Below, piece by piece: positions 34,444 to 42,045 of a DNA stretch of 43,634 bases; position 1 is the stretch's first letter; every line of letters starts with the position of its first letter. The position numbers and the translations under genes were made by a program. Under the pieces are notes generated by a model. It saw only the letters and a program-made list of their open reading frames with translations, was not told where the DNA came from and did not search any database. The DNA lies in contig JAHJRI010000183.1 of NCBI GenBank assembly GCA_018830885.1, positions 1 through 43,634 on the forward strand. The letters are read 5' to 3'. This stretch comes from a bacterium (GTDB lineage Bacteria; SAR324; XYD2-FULL-50-16).

Positions 34444-35189
34444 AACGACTCGCCATTTTACTGCTGGCAATACTGGTTGGATTCTCCTTATCGGCCCAGG
34501 AAAGAGGGAACACAAAGATACAATCGTTTCCAGAAGCAAAGAAGATACTTGCCAAGCTATATCAGAATCATCGCGTGACATTCTATTGCGGATGCTCATA
34601 CGACAAAAAGGTTGATCATTCTTCCTGCGGGTATCAACCCAGAAAACCATTGAATAAATCAGGTCGGAAAAATGAGAGAGCTTACCGGATTGAATGGGAA
34701 CATATAGTCCCGGCACATGCATTTGGTCAGTCATTCAGAGAATGGAGGGAAGGGGATCCGAAATGTGTCAATAAGAATGGTAAACCATTCAAAGGAAGAA
34801 AGTGTGCAGAAACCAACCAGCTATTCGCACGTATGGAGGCAGACCTTTACAACCTCGTACCTGCTATTGGGGAGGTTAACGGGAACCGATCCAACTATTC
34901 CATGGCAATGATCCCCGGTGAGGTGAGAAGGTATGGTGCTTGTGATGTGGAAATCGAAGGGCGAAAGATTGAGCCAAGACCCGCTATCAGAGGAGATATT
35001 GCACGGATTTATAGGTATATGGACGCAGCATACCCCGGGCATGGTGTCATATCTAGAAAAAACAGGAAGCTGTTTGAAGCGTGGGATAAATCAGATCCGG
35101 TTGATGAATGGGAGTGTGAACGGGCAAGGATGATTGAGAAAGTGCAGGGGAATCAGAACACATTTGTGAAGAGGAAATGTAATCGTTAA
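34440..35189 (+). CDS. Secreted endonuclease I (EndA/Vvn family)
   Basis: Non-specific periplasmic or secreted DNA/RNA nuclease of 249 residues. Signal peptide 1-19 (cleavage near LSA-Q). The beta-beta-alpha-metal active site is WEHIVPAHAFG with Glu87 and general-base His88, and the metal-binding Asn lies in LYNLVPAIGEVNGNRSNYSM. Several cysteines (CGCS, CGYQP, KCVN, CAET) fit disulfides typical of Vvn-like enzymes. In other bacteria it degrades extracellular DNA or blocks incoming DNA. Confidence 0.9.
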   Translation: MKRLAILLLAILVGFSLSAQERGNTKIQSFPEAKKILAKLYQNHRVTFYCGCSYDKKVDHSSCGYQPRKPLNKSGRKNERAYRIEWEHIVPAHAFGQSFREWREGDPKCVNKNGKPFKGRKCAETNQLFARMEADLYNLVPAIGEVNGNRSNYSMAMIPGEVRRYGACDVEIEGRKIEPRPAIRGDIARIYRYMDAAYPGHGVISRKNRKLFEAWDKSDPVDEWECERARMIEKVQGNQNTFVKRKCNR

Positions 35190-35196
35190 GGCCTAT

Positions 35197-35217
35197 AGAG
35201 AGGCTTTCAGCTTCTCT
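35197..35217 (+). terminator. Hairpin after the endonuclease gene
   Basis: AGAGAGGCT and AGCTTCTCT (one G-T pair) form a 9-bp stem with a 3-base loop starting 8 bases after the stop. There is no T-run; termination is inferred from position. Confidence 0.4.
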
Positions 35218-35402
35218 GTGAGGGCGGTAATGGGAAAACTAATACCCAAGGTCATGTTGCCTCTTCTGGCAGCTCTAAACGCCTCTGATACGCTTCTTTC
35301 ATACTACCTATTCTACTGGTTGCGTTTGCAAATTTAGTAGGTGTCCTGTATTTCTATCGGCGGAGTTAAAACTCAAAAACGTAAATTTCACAGGAGAATG
35401 CC

Positions 35403-35807
35403 ATGAAAAAATGGATATGGATCCCAATAGCTCTACTTCTTTCCGGTTGTATAATTAAAAGCAGCACACATGTTTTGATTGGAAATCCCCGACCGCCAGT
35501 TCCGGTTTCCCAAATTAAAATGTACTATGACGAACCAGCTTCATATAAAAAAATTGCGATCATCCGATCTAAAGCCGGTCACGCTTTCATCGATCAACAA
35601 AAAGTCGTTGATGCTGCCATCCAACAAATAAAGGAACGGGCGGCATCACTTGGCGCAAATGGCGTTCTCTTGCAACGGGTTGGTGAACAGGCAATGGGTG
35701 CTTCCGTTGGTGTTGTGAATGCAATGCCCGGTTCAAACTCAGCTATAGTAACCTCTTCCAGAGGAACTGGCCATACTGTTGAAGGAATTGCCATCTACGT
35801 CGAGTAA
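35403..35807 (+). CDS. Small lipoprotein
   Basis: 134 residues. MKKWIWIPIALLLSGC ends in a lipobox with the acylated Cys16, so the protein is anchored to the membrane by lipid. The mature part has YKKIAIIRSKAGHAF and a helix KVVDAAIQQIKERAASLGANGVLLQ, a pattern seen in short envelope lipoproteins related to YbjQ/DUF4156-like folds. AGGAG precedes the ATG. Function unknown. Confidence 0.7.
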   Translation: MKKWIWIPIALLLSGCIIKSSTHVLIGNPRPPVPVSQIKMYYDEPASYKKIAIIRSKAGHAFIDQQKVVDAAIQQIKERAASLGANGVLLQRVGEQAMGASVGVVNAMPGSNSAIVTSSRGTGHTVEGIAIYVE

Positions 35808-36102
35808 ACTATGAGTGGCCAGGAGTTCGATTGGCTATCATATGGATTCGCAACATCTTCATGTTGATTTTCTGGTCCTGGCTTATCGGATCCAAAGAGC
35901 ATAAAGCGAGCGCTCCACCATAGATACAGAAACTGTGTCCCCAAACCCCTGATCTTATGCGAAAGTTCGTGCCTAGCTGTCGCACAAGACGAGCTTACTT
36001 GGGGAATGTCTATATCCATGGTCGTTCGTTCATTTATATCTTTGGAAATCCTGTTACAAAAGCATTTGGGAAACCTGGATTGAGACATATAAGTGAGAAA
36101 AA

Positions 36103-36642
36103 ATGAAAGATATTTCAGATAAGAACTTTGGCCTTATTATAGCGTCTATTCTTCCTGGGTTCATCCTCTTATATGGATTATCATTTTCAATTCCACAAAT
36201 ATCTACTTGGTTATTAAGTAATACACCGGAAAACACTCCCAAAATAGCAGGTTTTCTTTACACTTCGCTGGCGTCGTTGGCTTTAGGTATGACGACAAGT
36301 GCTTTTAGATGGCTATTGATTGATCACGTAATGCATCTTATTGGGGTAAAATCACCAAATATCGATTTTTCAAAGCTTAGCGACAGAGACAAGTATTCAG
36401 CATTTTTAGGTCTAGTTGAAAATCACTATAGGTATTATCAATATTACTCCAATACGCTAGTATCTATACTCATTTCCTCAATATCTTATATTATTGTAAA
36501 ACAGGAATTACCCCAATATTACTTTGTAGTTTTGGTTATCGCCATTTTAATCACACTTTTTTTTGCATCAAGAGATGCTTTAAGAAAGTATTACAATCGA
36601 ACAAAAGCTATTCTTAATGAAAAACAAATTATTACACTTTAG
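36103..36642 (+). CDS. Multi-pass membrane protein of unknown function
   Basis: 179 residues with about four membrane helices (10-32, 48-70, 121-137, 141-158). A cytoplasmic stretch between them (KLSDRDKYSAFLGLVENHYRYYQYYSN) is aromatic and charged, and a basic tail follows (RDALRKYYNRTKA). It is AT-rich in codon use. No family recognised. The 295 bases before it hold no convincing gene; the minus-strand frame there (35795-36088) looks like chance. Confidence 0.6.
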   Translation: MKDISDKNFGLIIASILPGFILLYGLSFSIPQISTWLLSNTPENTPKIAGFLYTSLASLALGMTTSAFRWLLIDHVMHLIGVKSPNIDFSKLSDRDKYSAFLGLVENHYRYYQYYSNTLVSILISSISYIIVKQELPQYYFVVLVIAILITLFFASRDALRKYYNRTKAILNEKQIITL

Positions 36643-36677
36643 GTAAATAAACTAAAAACAATATTTGGAGATAAAAT

Positions 36678-36977
36678 ATGACAAATGGGTTTGGTGTAAA
36701 AGGCGGCGCAAAGGCAAAATTAATAAAAAAGATATCTGAAGACGCAAACGTAAGCAAAGCAATGGCTGAAAAAGTATTAAATACCACTTTGTTAGGCATC
36801 AAGGAAGGTTTGGCTGATGACGGAAACTTAACACTTGTTGGTTTTGGAACTTTTTCAGTAGTAAAAAGAGCTGCCAGAAAGGGAAGAAATCCTCAAACAG
36901 GGAAGACAATCAAAATCCCAGCCAAAAAAGTTGTGAAATTTAAACCAGGGAAGAATTTGAAAGATGCGATAGGGTAA
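36678..36977 (+). CDS. HU family DNA-binding protein
   Basis: 99 residues. After a ten-residue Gly-rich extension (TNGFGVKGGA) comes the standard HU core: KLIKKISEDANVSKAMAEKVLNTTLLGI, VGFGTFSVVKRAARKGRNPQTG, IPAKKVVKFKPGKNLKDAI. GGAG precedes the ATG. It is the second HU/IHF-family gene in this tract and more HU-like than the one at 31391. Confidence 0.88.
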   Translation: MTNGFGVKGGAKAKLIKKISEDANVSKAMAEKVLNTTLLGIKEGLADDGNLTLVGFGTFSVVKRAARKGRNPQTGKTIKIPAKKVVKFKPGKNLKDAIG

Positions 36978-37017
36978 AAAATTTCTGAGGGTAAAACTCT
37001 GAATACTCTATTAAAAA

Positions 37018-37055
37018 GCCGGCATAAATCGGGTAGTCGCCGATTTCTCTCCGGC
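37018..37055. repeat. Nested hairpin after the HU gene
   Basis: GCCGG (37018-37022) pairs with CCGGC (37051-37055), and inside it AATCGG (37027-37032) pairs with CCGATT (37040-37045). Possible terminator of the HU gene, without a T-run. Confidence 0.45.
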
Positions 37056-37084
37056 AGCCCTAGAAACGGCAACATTAAAAATGC

Positions 37085-37143
37085 ACCACTCCGATTACTG
37101 CCACTGGATTAAGTGGCTATAATGACTGCCAGTCAACCAGAAA
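37085..37143 (+). pseudogene. Fragment of the HNH-type nuclease gene
   Basis: Translates as HHSDYCHWI then, after a one-base shift, DCQSTR, matching RSDYHHWIDADNDCQSTR of the gene at 38473. The 20 bases 37124-37143 are identical to 38599-38618. The fragment has no start and carries stops, so it is a decayed second copy or a recombination scar. Confidence 0.75.
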
Positions 37144-37255
37144 GTTAAAATGATCAACTAAATTAGACCAACTCCAGATGTTTTTTTTGTTTTGCGGACT
37201 GCCTGCCTAATTCAAACGTTATAGGTTTTAAAAAATCGCTTTTGGATATTGTATT

Positions 37256-37284
37256 TTGACTTGGAAGATTGAGAAGAATATTGT
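37256..37284 (+). promoter_or_regulatory. Promoter
   Basis: TTGACT (37256-37261), exactly 17 bases, then TATTGT (37279-37284), 25 bases before the ATG of the exported protein gene. Confidence 0.55.
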
Positions 37285-37308
37285 TTCATCACTACAGAGG
37301 AACGCATC

Positions 37309-37980
37309 ATGAAAATAAAGACAACAATAACATGCCTCATTTTGATTATTATTAATCCAATTTTATCATTTGGTTTAGAAACCATCACAGGTTATGCCTG
37401 TTATAGATACAGCGATAACGAAAGCATAAATGAAGCGAGAGACATTGCTTTGTCTATGGCTAAAAGGGAGGCGCTTGAAAAATACCAAGTATTTGTTGCT
37501 TCAACCACAACCGTTGAAAACTCTGTCTTAATGAATGATTTGATTTCAAGTTTGAGTGCGGGCGTATTGAAAAACCTTCGCATCACCAAAAAAACGGAGG
37601 ATTTAGATAAGAAAAATGTTTGTAGAGAGATTACTGCAGAGGTTGAACCAGTTGAGATAAAACAAAGGATTGTCTCAAAAATAAATGTATATAAACAGAA
37701 GCACTCAAACTTTCAATCTGGTTTGCCTGAAAATGAAAGATTAAAAGTTTTGAAGGTTATGACTGTAGCACCACATACTTCGGACTATATTGGAGCGTTA
37801 AAAATTGTAGTCAAGTGTAAAATAAAAAATTGGCCTGTTATGAGACTTACTTACTACGACAAAGACGGCATACCAGAAGGAATGTATAAGCAAGAGAAAA
37901 CGTGCTCCCATATTGGCGATATAGTGATTTATCACTTGAACTATAAAACACCTGATTATTCTTTTGAGATTATTGATTGA
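37309..37980 (+). CDS. Exported protein with LPP20/FlgT-N-like region
   Basis: 223 residues with signal peptide (MKIKTTITCLILIIINPILSFG). The mature N-terminus (INEARDIALSMAKREALEKYQVFVAST) has the A-x3-A-x2-AR/KREAL pattern of LPP20 and FlgT N-terminal domains, which occur in envelope lipoproteins and stress-response proteins. The C-terminal half is beta-rich with a Cys pair (KCKIK, KTCSH). GAGGA lies before the ATG, and a promoter is seen upstream. Confidence 0.65.
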   Translation: MKIKTTITCLILIIINPILSFGLETITGYACYRYSDNESINEARDIALSMAKREALEKYQVFVASTTTVENSVLMNDLISSLSAGVLKNLRITKKTEDLDKKNVCREITAEVEPVEIKQRIVSKINVYKQKHSNFQSGLPENERLKVLKVMTVAPHTSDYIGALKIVVKCKIKNWPVMRLTYYDKDGIPEGMYKQEKTCSHIGDIVIYHLNYKTPDYSFEIID

Positions 37981-38047
37981 TATCGGATATATTTGATATG
38001 AATGGATTATAATAATTTATCGCTTTCAATATTTTCATTCATAAAAA

Positions 38048-38088
38048 TTGACTTACCTAATTTTAACGACTAAACTTCCGTCGAAGTT
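38048..38088 (+). promoter_or_regulatory. Promoter with operator-like inverted repeat
   Basis: TTGACT (38048-38053), 17 bases, TAAACT (38071-38076). The -10 runs into a perfect inverted repeat AACTTC-CGTC-GAAGTT (38073-38088) spanning the predicted start, a good place for a repressor. The -35 box is the same as that of the upstream gene's promoter. Confidence 0.55.
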
Positions 38089-38133
38089 AGAGTTTTTAAG
38101 GGCTCCAAACAAACAAATAACGAAAGGAAACAT

Positions 38134-38421
38134 ATGAAAAAGTCATTTTTTCTACTCATGCTCATTTTGCTGTCAGTATCTGTAGTCTACGGTGGGGATG
38201 TTTATGTAAGAGGGTATCAAAAAAGTGACGGAACATACGTCCAGCCGCATTACAGAACAAGTCCCAATTCAACAAGGAATGATAATTATTCAACAAAAGG
38301 GAATATAAATCCTTATACTGGCAAGGAAGGGACCAAAGAAAGGGACACTTATTCTTCTCCAAAAACCTATGATACTTACGACACTAAGCCGAGAAAGAAA
38401 AGTTCTGCTTGGGGGGATTAG
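38134..38421 (+). CDS. Small exported repeat-poor protein
   Basis: 95 residues. Signal peptide to about residue 20 (cleavage at VYG-G). The mature part has VRGYQKSDGTYVQPHYRTSPN and NINPYTGKEGT, a motif combination seen in many short periplasmic or extracellular proteins of Gram-negative bacteria, of unknown role. AAAGGA sits at good spacing. Confidence 0.7.
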   Translation: MKKSFFLLMLILLSVSVVYGGDVYVRGYQKSDGTYVQPHYRTSPNSTRNDNYSTKGNINPYTGKEGTKERDTYSSPKTYDTYDTKPRKKSSAWGD

Positions 38422-38472
38422 ACCTAGAAGGCTTTTATTAACGGAGCAAAAAGGATCAAAATAAGTAGCGCC

Positions 38473-38895
38473 ATGAAAAAATGGTTAGAGGTCTTGTCAG
38501 TATTGTTGATAGGGATTTGCTTTCCAGATTTCATTTACACTCAGCAATGCATCAACTACAACCGCTCAGACTATCATCACTGGATCGACGCTGATAACGA
38601 CTGCCAGTCAACCAGAAATGAGGTCTTAAAAGCAGAGAGCGTGATTCCCGTCTCATTCAAAACCAATTCAAAGTGCAAGGTCGCATCCGGCAAATGGATT
38701 GATCCTTACACCGGCCGGACCTTCAACAACCCCGGGCAGTTGGATATCGATCACGTTGTCCCCAAGTGCCAAATCCCTTGGTGCACAGTTTTTCGGGCGG
38801 AATCCTCCTCGACAGGATGTTACTGGTATTTGAGTGACCCTTGCGGTACCATCCCAACCGTTGCCGAATTGACTGAACAGTCCGGTCCAGCTTAA
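38473..38895 (+). CDS. Secreted HNH-type nuclease, C-terminally truncated
   Basis: 140 residues. After a signal peptide (to about 24) it has the conserved block RSDYHHWIDADNDCQSTRNEVL, then DPYTGRTFNNPGQLDIDHVVP, the start of the HNH active site. The family continues after DIDHVVP with a conserved region of about 60 residues ending in an Asn/His helix. Here it switches at about 38766 to unrelated sequence, so the enzyme should be inactive. The break opens the IS-remnant zone. The gene was probably a secreted DNA-cleaving enzyme. Confidence 0.75.
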   Translation: MKKWLEVLSVLLIGICFPDFIYTQQCINYNRSDYHHWIDADNDCQSTRNEVLKAESVIPVSFKTNSKCKVASGKWIDPYTGRTFNNPGQLDIDHVVPKCQIPWCTVFRAESSSTGCYWYLSDPCGTIPTVAELTEQSGPA

Positions 38896-38929
38896 AAAGG
38901 GAAAATATCCTTCCGGTTACGGTGGGTCA

Positions 38930-39056
38930 TCAGCTGCTGTATGCGGATTCCAGCTGGTCCAGCCGCTCCAGGTCCCATTGCAGGTCCAGTTCCTCGAAGA
39001 CCACCCGGGCTTTTTGCAGGTAGGTCCGGCCGTCAATGCCGTCGAGTTGTTTGAAT
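38930..39056 (-). pseudogene. C-terminal fragment of a TPR/AAA-type gene
   Basis: On the minus strand the frame up to the TGA at 38930 reads LDGIDGRTYLQKARVVFEEL followed by DLQWDLERLDQLE. This resembles the C-terminal TPR end of adenylate-cyclase/AAA-type signalling proteins. The frame is cut at 39057 by the IS66 end. Confidence 0.5.
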
Positions 39057-39376
39057 GTAAGCGCTAAAACAACCGCTACTTGTTTTCACCTGGCTTCGGT
39101 TGCATCATGATACTGGGGGAGAAGAGGTCGCAGCTGATCGTTCGTTTCAGCAAAAGGAAGTTTCTCAAATAATAATTTGAGGTATTCAAAGGGATTCAGA
39201 TTATTTGCACGGGCAGTTTCAATGAGGCTATACAGCCCGGCACTTGCTTCAGCGCCGGCTACCGTATCATTAAAGAGCCAGTTTTTTCGCCCGACAACAA
39301 AGGGCCGGATCGCATTTTCTGCAAGATTATTGTCGGGAGTAACAATGCTGTGATTGACATAAAGAGTCAGTGCCAT
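39057..39376 (-). mobile_element. IS66-family remnant
   Basis: The end GTAAGCGCTAAAA (from 39057) fits the IS66 terminal repeat. The 96-codon frame 39086-39376 (TPDNNLAENAIRPFVVGRKNW, ASAGLYSLIETARANNLNPFEYL) is the C-terminus of an IS66 transposase, including the last catalytic Glu in NLAENAIRP. The rest of the element is missing beyond 39376, replaced by another IS fragment. Confidence 0.85.
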
Positions 39377-39837
39377 CTTCGTTACTGTCCTCCATCGACT
39401 GATGGTATCGGGATCGGATCGCTCCTGTGATCGCTGGAAGCGGGACTATGTCATCGAGGGAGCCGCAGAGCTGACCCTCCATCAGTTGTACCGGACCATG
39501 TCGCTGCTGGGAGAGCCCCTCGCTGATCAGGAGGATGCGACCCCTTTCAGCCCGCGCTGTTTCAAGGACTTGATCGAAGAGGATCTGCACTTCGCCCGAC
39601 GGGACCTGCTGACCGAGTTGGAACTGGTCTTCTTCGACACCACCTCGATCTACTTCGAGGGGGAGGGCGGCAAGACGCTGGGTGAACGAGGGCACTCAAA
39701 GGATCAGATTCCTGGCGCTGGTCCTGCGTAAAGAACTGCAGCGGTGGCTTGCCGTTCGCAGCGAATGCCTCAGCATTTGGGGTAAGGTGTTCAAGGCTGT
39801 CGGCGTGGCTATTCCACAGACCATTCGCGAGCTCTGA
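39374..39837 (+). pseudogene. IS1634-type transposase fragments
   Basis: From 39374 the plus frame reads IFVTVLHRLMVSGSDRSCDRWKRDY and ELVFFDTTSIYFEGEGGKTLGERGHSKD, typical of the N-terminal part and first catalytic Asp of IS1634-group transposases. After about 39711 the sequence jumps to the C-terminal part in another frame (FLALVLRKELQRWLA, later GKVFKAVGVAIPQTIREL, stop 39835-39837). An internal deletion has removed the middle of the gene. Confidence 0.75.
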
Positions 39838-40086
39838 TCCCCAGAGATTGACAAATGCAGTATGGATAGCTTTTTCATGGGGTCTATTTGTATGAAATCT
39901 TGTTATTATTACTATTTCATTTTTCAACTATTAAACTTGAGCCTAGTGCAGCATGCAATTCTGGAGTGCTTACCGGAATGAAAGCGGCCCGTCGAGTCAA
40001 TAAATAGCCGCTTTTTCCAACCTATGCAGGTCTCACAACCTGCTGGTCGGAATTAAGCGTATCATGATTTTTGGTCAACAATAGGC
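39838..40086. other. Intergenic region, nothing seen
   Basis: About 250 bases between the IS remnants and the leftward caspase operon. Some may be the outer end of the IS1634-type element. No gene, RNA or clear terminator found. Confidence 0.4.
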
Positions 40087-40590
40087 TCAGGGTGAAAATG
40101 TGGCGCGGATGGTGGCAGCGGTTTCGTCGTCCAGTTGATGAACCCTGAAGCGGATTTCCCCATCTTTGATGCCGACTATGGCGGGATAGACTATTTTGTT
40201 GCCGAAAAACTTTTTCGCCAGGCGACCGAACGAGTCATGGTAGAAGAATTGAACCGGTACGTCGCGGCGCGCGGCAAACTCTCTGATGGCCTCCTTTGAA
40301 TCGTTTTTAAGTGGGTCGACAAACAGCAGTTTCACATCCTTCAGCCCGTTCTTTTCCTGCACCAGGCGATACAGCTCCGGCACTTCAATCTTGCAGGGAG
40401 CGCAATCCACGTAAAAGAAGCTGATAATAATTCCTCCCTGATGGCTCTGGCTGATAAACCGATCTCCGTCCAGGCTGCTGATCCAGAAACGGGGCGCTTT
40501 TTCTGCAGAGGCTGCTGCTGGGATGAGAAAAATTGCCATTAACAGGATAGCCGCAGTAAATGCCCTGCTGAATAAGCCGCTCACATTCAT
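40087..40590 (-). CDS. TlpA-like thioredoxin-fold protein, exported
   Basis: 167 residues from ATG 40590 (a GTG at 40611 would add seven residues). Signal peptide to about residue 29 (ASA-E). The thioredoxin-like domain has FFYVDCAPCKIEVPELYRLV with the redox pair C-A-P-C, and later VYPAIVGIKDGEI, the cis-Pro region. It probably reduces or exchanges disulfides in the periplasm. It lies 63 bases after the caspase gene and is likely cotranscribed with it. Confidence 0.8.
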   Translation of the reverse strand: MNVSGLFSRAFTAAILLMAIFLIPAAASAEKAPRFWISSLDGDRFISQSHQGGIIISFFYVDCAPCKIEVPELYRLVQEKNGLKDVKLLFVDPLKNDSKEAIREFAARRDVPVQFFYHDSFGRLAKKFFGNKIVYPAIVGIKDGEIRFRVHQLDDETAATIRATFSP

Positions 40591-40653
40591 TTGCGTTCCA
40601 TGGGTTAACACTCGGTTGTTTACCAGGCTGCTGCTGACTGCATGGTCGGAGCA

Positions 40654-42045
40654 TCACAGACTGATTTCGGGGTTTCCTTCCAGCGTGGGCTGTTGTTTTT
40701 TAAGGGGACCCATGGCCCTGGAGACGTCCTCAACCCTGGGAGAAATATCGTTGTATATCTCGATAAGATTATTCTTGTCCGCCAGCATGGCTTTCATCAC
40801 AAAATAGGAAAACAGCCGATGTTTCTTCGTGGGATACATATTTGAATACTGGGTTTTTTGACCGGCGGCGAGCACAGCCATTTTATGCTGGTCAAAGCTG
40901 ACCTTTTTCGGGACCAACCGCGTTGCCGCAACCCCTTTAATAACCGACTTATCGTCGGTAGCCCCACTGAAACAGCTGTCCACAAAGGCAATCACCTTTT
41001 CGGCCTTTGAATCGGTCAGTGTTTTGTAAAAATTTCTCAGCATGAAAAAAGACTCATCCTGGATGTAAGCTGCCATGGCATCCTGAGGCAGAATATAAGG
41101 CTCCGGCTCGCTGTTCTGGTTTTTCACTGGTACCCCGTGCCCGTTGTAGTAAAAATAGATCGTATCCCCCTCCCTGACGTTTTCCAGCAGCAGTCTCACT
41201 TTATTCTTAATCTCCCCGGCGGTGGCATCGTCGTCCAGCAGCAGAAAACTGTTTGCCTGCTTTACCCCGTATAAATGCTGCACAACACTGGCGAACAACT
41301 CGGCGCTGCGCCTGGCGTATCGGATATGATCGGTATTGCGGTATGTCTGGATGCCGATGACTAGCAGCCATTTTTTCGGATTCTTCGGTGCGGCTTGGGT
41401 CGTGGCCAGCAGATCCGGGATATCGTCACCATACGCCTGATCCATTGTGCGTTTGAGCTGAGACACCCGGGTAACAAATTCGGCCGCAGCTACCTTTGGC
41501 CATTTTTTCACGATCTTGTCAGCCACCCTGCTGAAGTCCAGGCTCTGTTTTTCCTGGTCGTCGCTCCAGCGGCTGACGGGCAGGATCTGTTGTTTCAGGT
41601 TCAGGTCGACCCCTGCCGTCTGGAGAGCCCCGTTTTCAAAGCGCCAAGTTGACAGATTCAGCTGCATGACGGCCATCCCCTGGTACATCATGGTCACTTT
41701 CTTCTGCAGTTCCCCCGAAAGCCGGGCAGTCACCACCAGAGCCGAATCCAGTTTCGACTGCATCAACCAGCCCCGCAGTTCATCCTCGGGATTGCCGGCA
41801 GACACGGAAAAAGTCTCATCAACTGTCATTCCGCTCCCGGCCAGCTCCGCAAGAATTTTTTCCTGCAGAATTCTGCCGGTCTCCGTTGAACGGCTGTCCA
41901 TGCGCCCGTCCCCGCTTTCGATAAAGGCCAGGAAGACCGGAATTTTCATGTTGTTACCCACAGACGCAACAGACGTCCCCACAGGTGACAGAAGCAGAAC
42001 GCAGCCCACAACCATCAACATTCGTCTCAAGCTATTCTGTTTCAT
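40654..42045 (-). CDS. Exported caspase-like (C14) peptidase
   Basis: 463 residues. Signal peptide 1-27 (VVGCVLLLSPVGTSVAS). Residues about 35-195 form an N-terminal region with LPP20- or TolB-like features; about 224-460 is a metacaspase/caspase domain. His303 (YFYYNGHGVP) and Cys358 (VIAFVDSCFSGA) form the dyad, and LLDDDATAGEIKNKVRLLLENVREGDTI is the usual helix before the His strand. Its start overlaps the lipoprotein gene (ATGA). Caspase-fold proteases usually act in signalling or cell death; an exported one coupled to an envelope lipoprotein suggests envelope surveillance, which is inference. Confidence 0.88.
   Translation of the reverse strand: MKQNSLRRMLMVVGCVLLLSPVGTSVASVGNNMKIPVFLAFIESGDGRMDSRSTETGRILQEKILAELAGSGMTVDETFSVSAGNPEDELRGWLMQSKLDSALVVTARLSGELQKKVTMMYQGMAVMQLNLSTWRFENGALQTAGVDLNLKQQILPVSRWSDDQEKQSLDFSRVADKIVKKWPKVAAAEFVTRVSQLKRTMDQAYGDDIPDLLATTQAAPKNPKKWLLVIGIQTYRNTDHIRYARRSAELFASVVQHLYGVKQANSFLLLDDDATAGEIKNKVRLLLENVREGDTIYFYYNGHGVPVKNQNSEPEPYILPQDAMAAYIQDESFFMLRNFYKTLTDSKAEKVIAFVDSCFSGATDDKSVIKGVAATRLVPKKVSFDQHKMAVLAAGQKTQYSNMYPTKKHRLFSYFVMKAMLADKNNLIEIYNDISPRVEDVSRAMGPLKKQQPTLEGNPEISL

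Noticed and set aside
35795..36088. 97-codon minus-strand ORF
   Set aside because: No ribosome site, odd composition rich in Ser and Cys, overlaps the lipoprotein gene end.
30620..38895. Integron cassette array
   Set aside because: Single-gene, same-strand layout suggested it, but several gaps are only 2-12 bases, no attC-type core sites bracket the genes, and no integron integrase is present.
39327..39695. 122-codon minus-strand ORF across the IS remnants
   Set aside because: Crosses the IS66/IS1634 junction and is antisense to transposase sequence.
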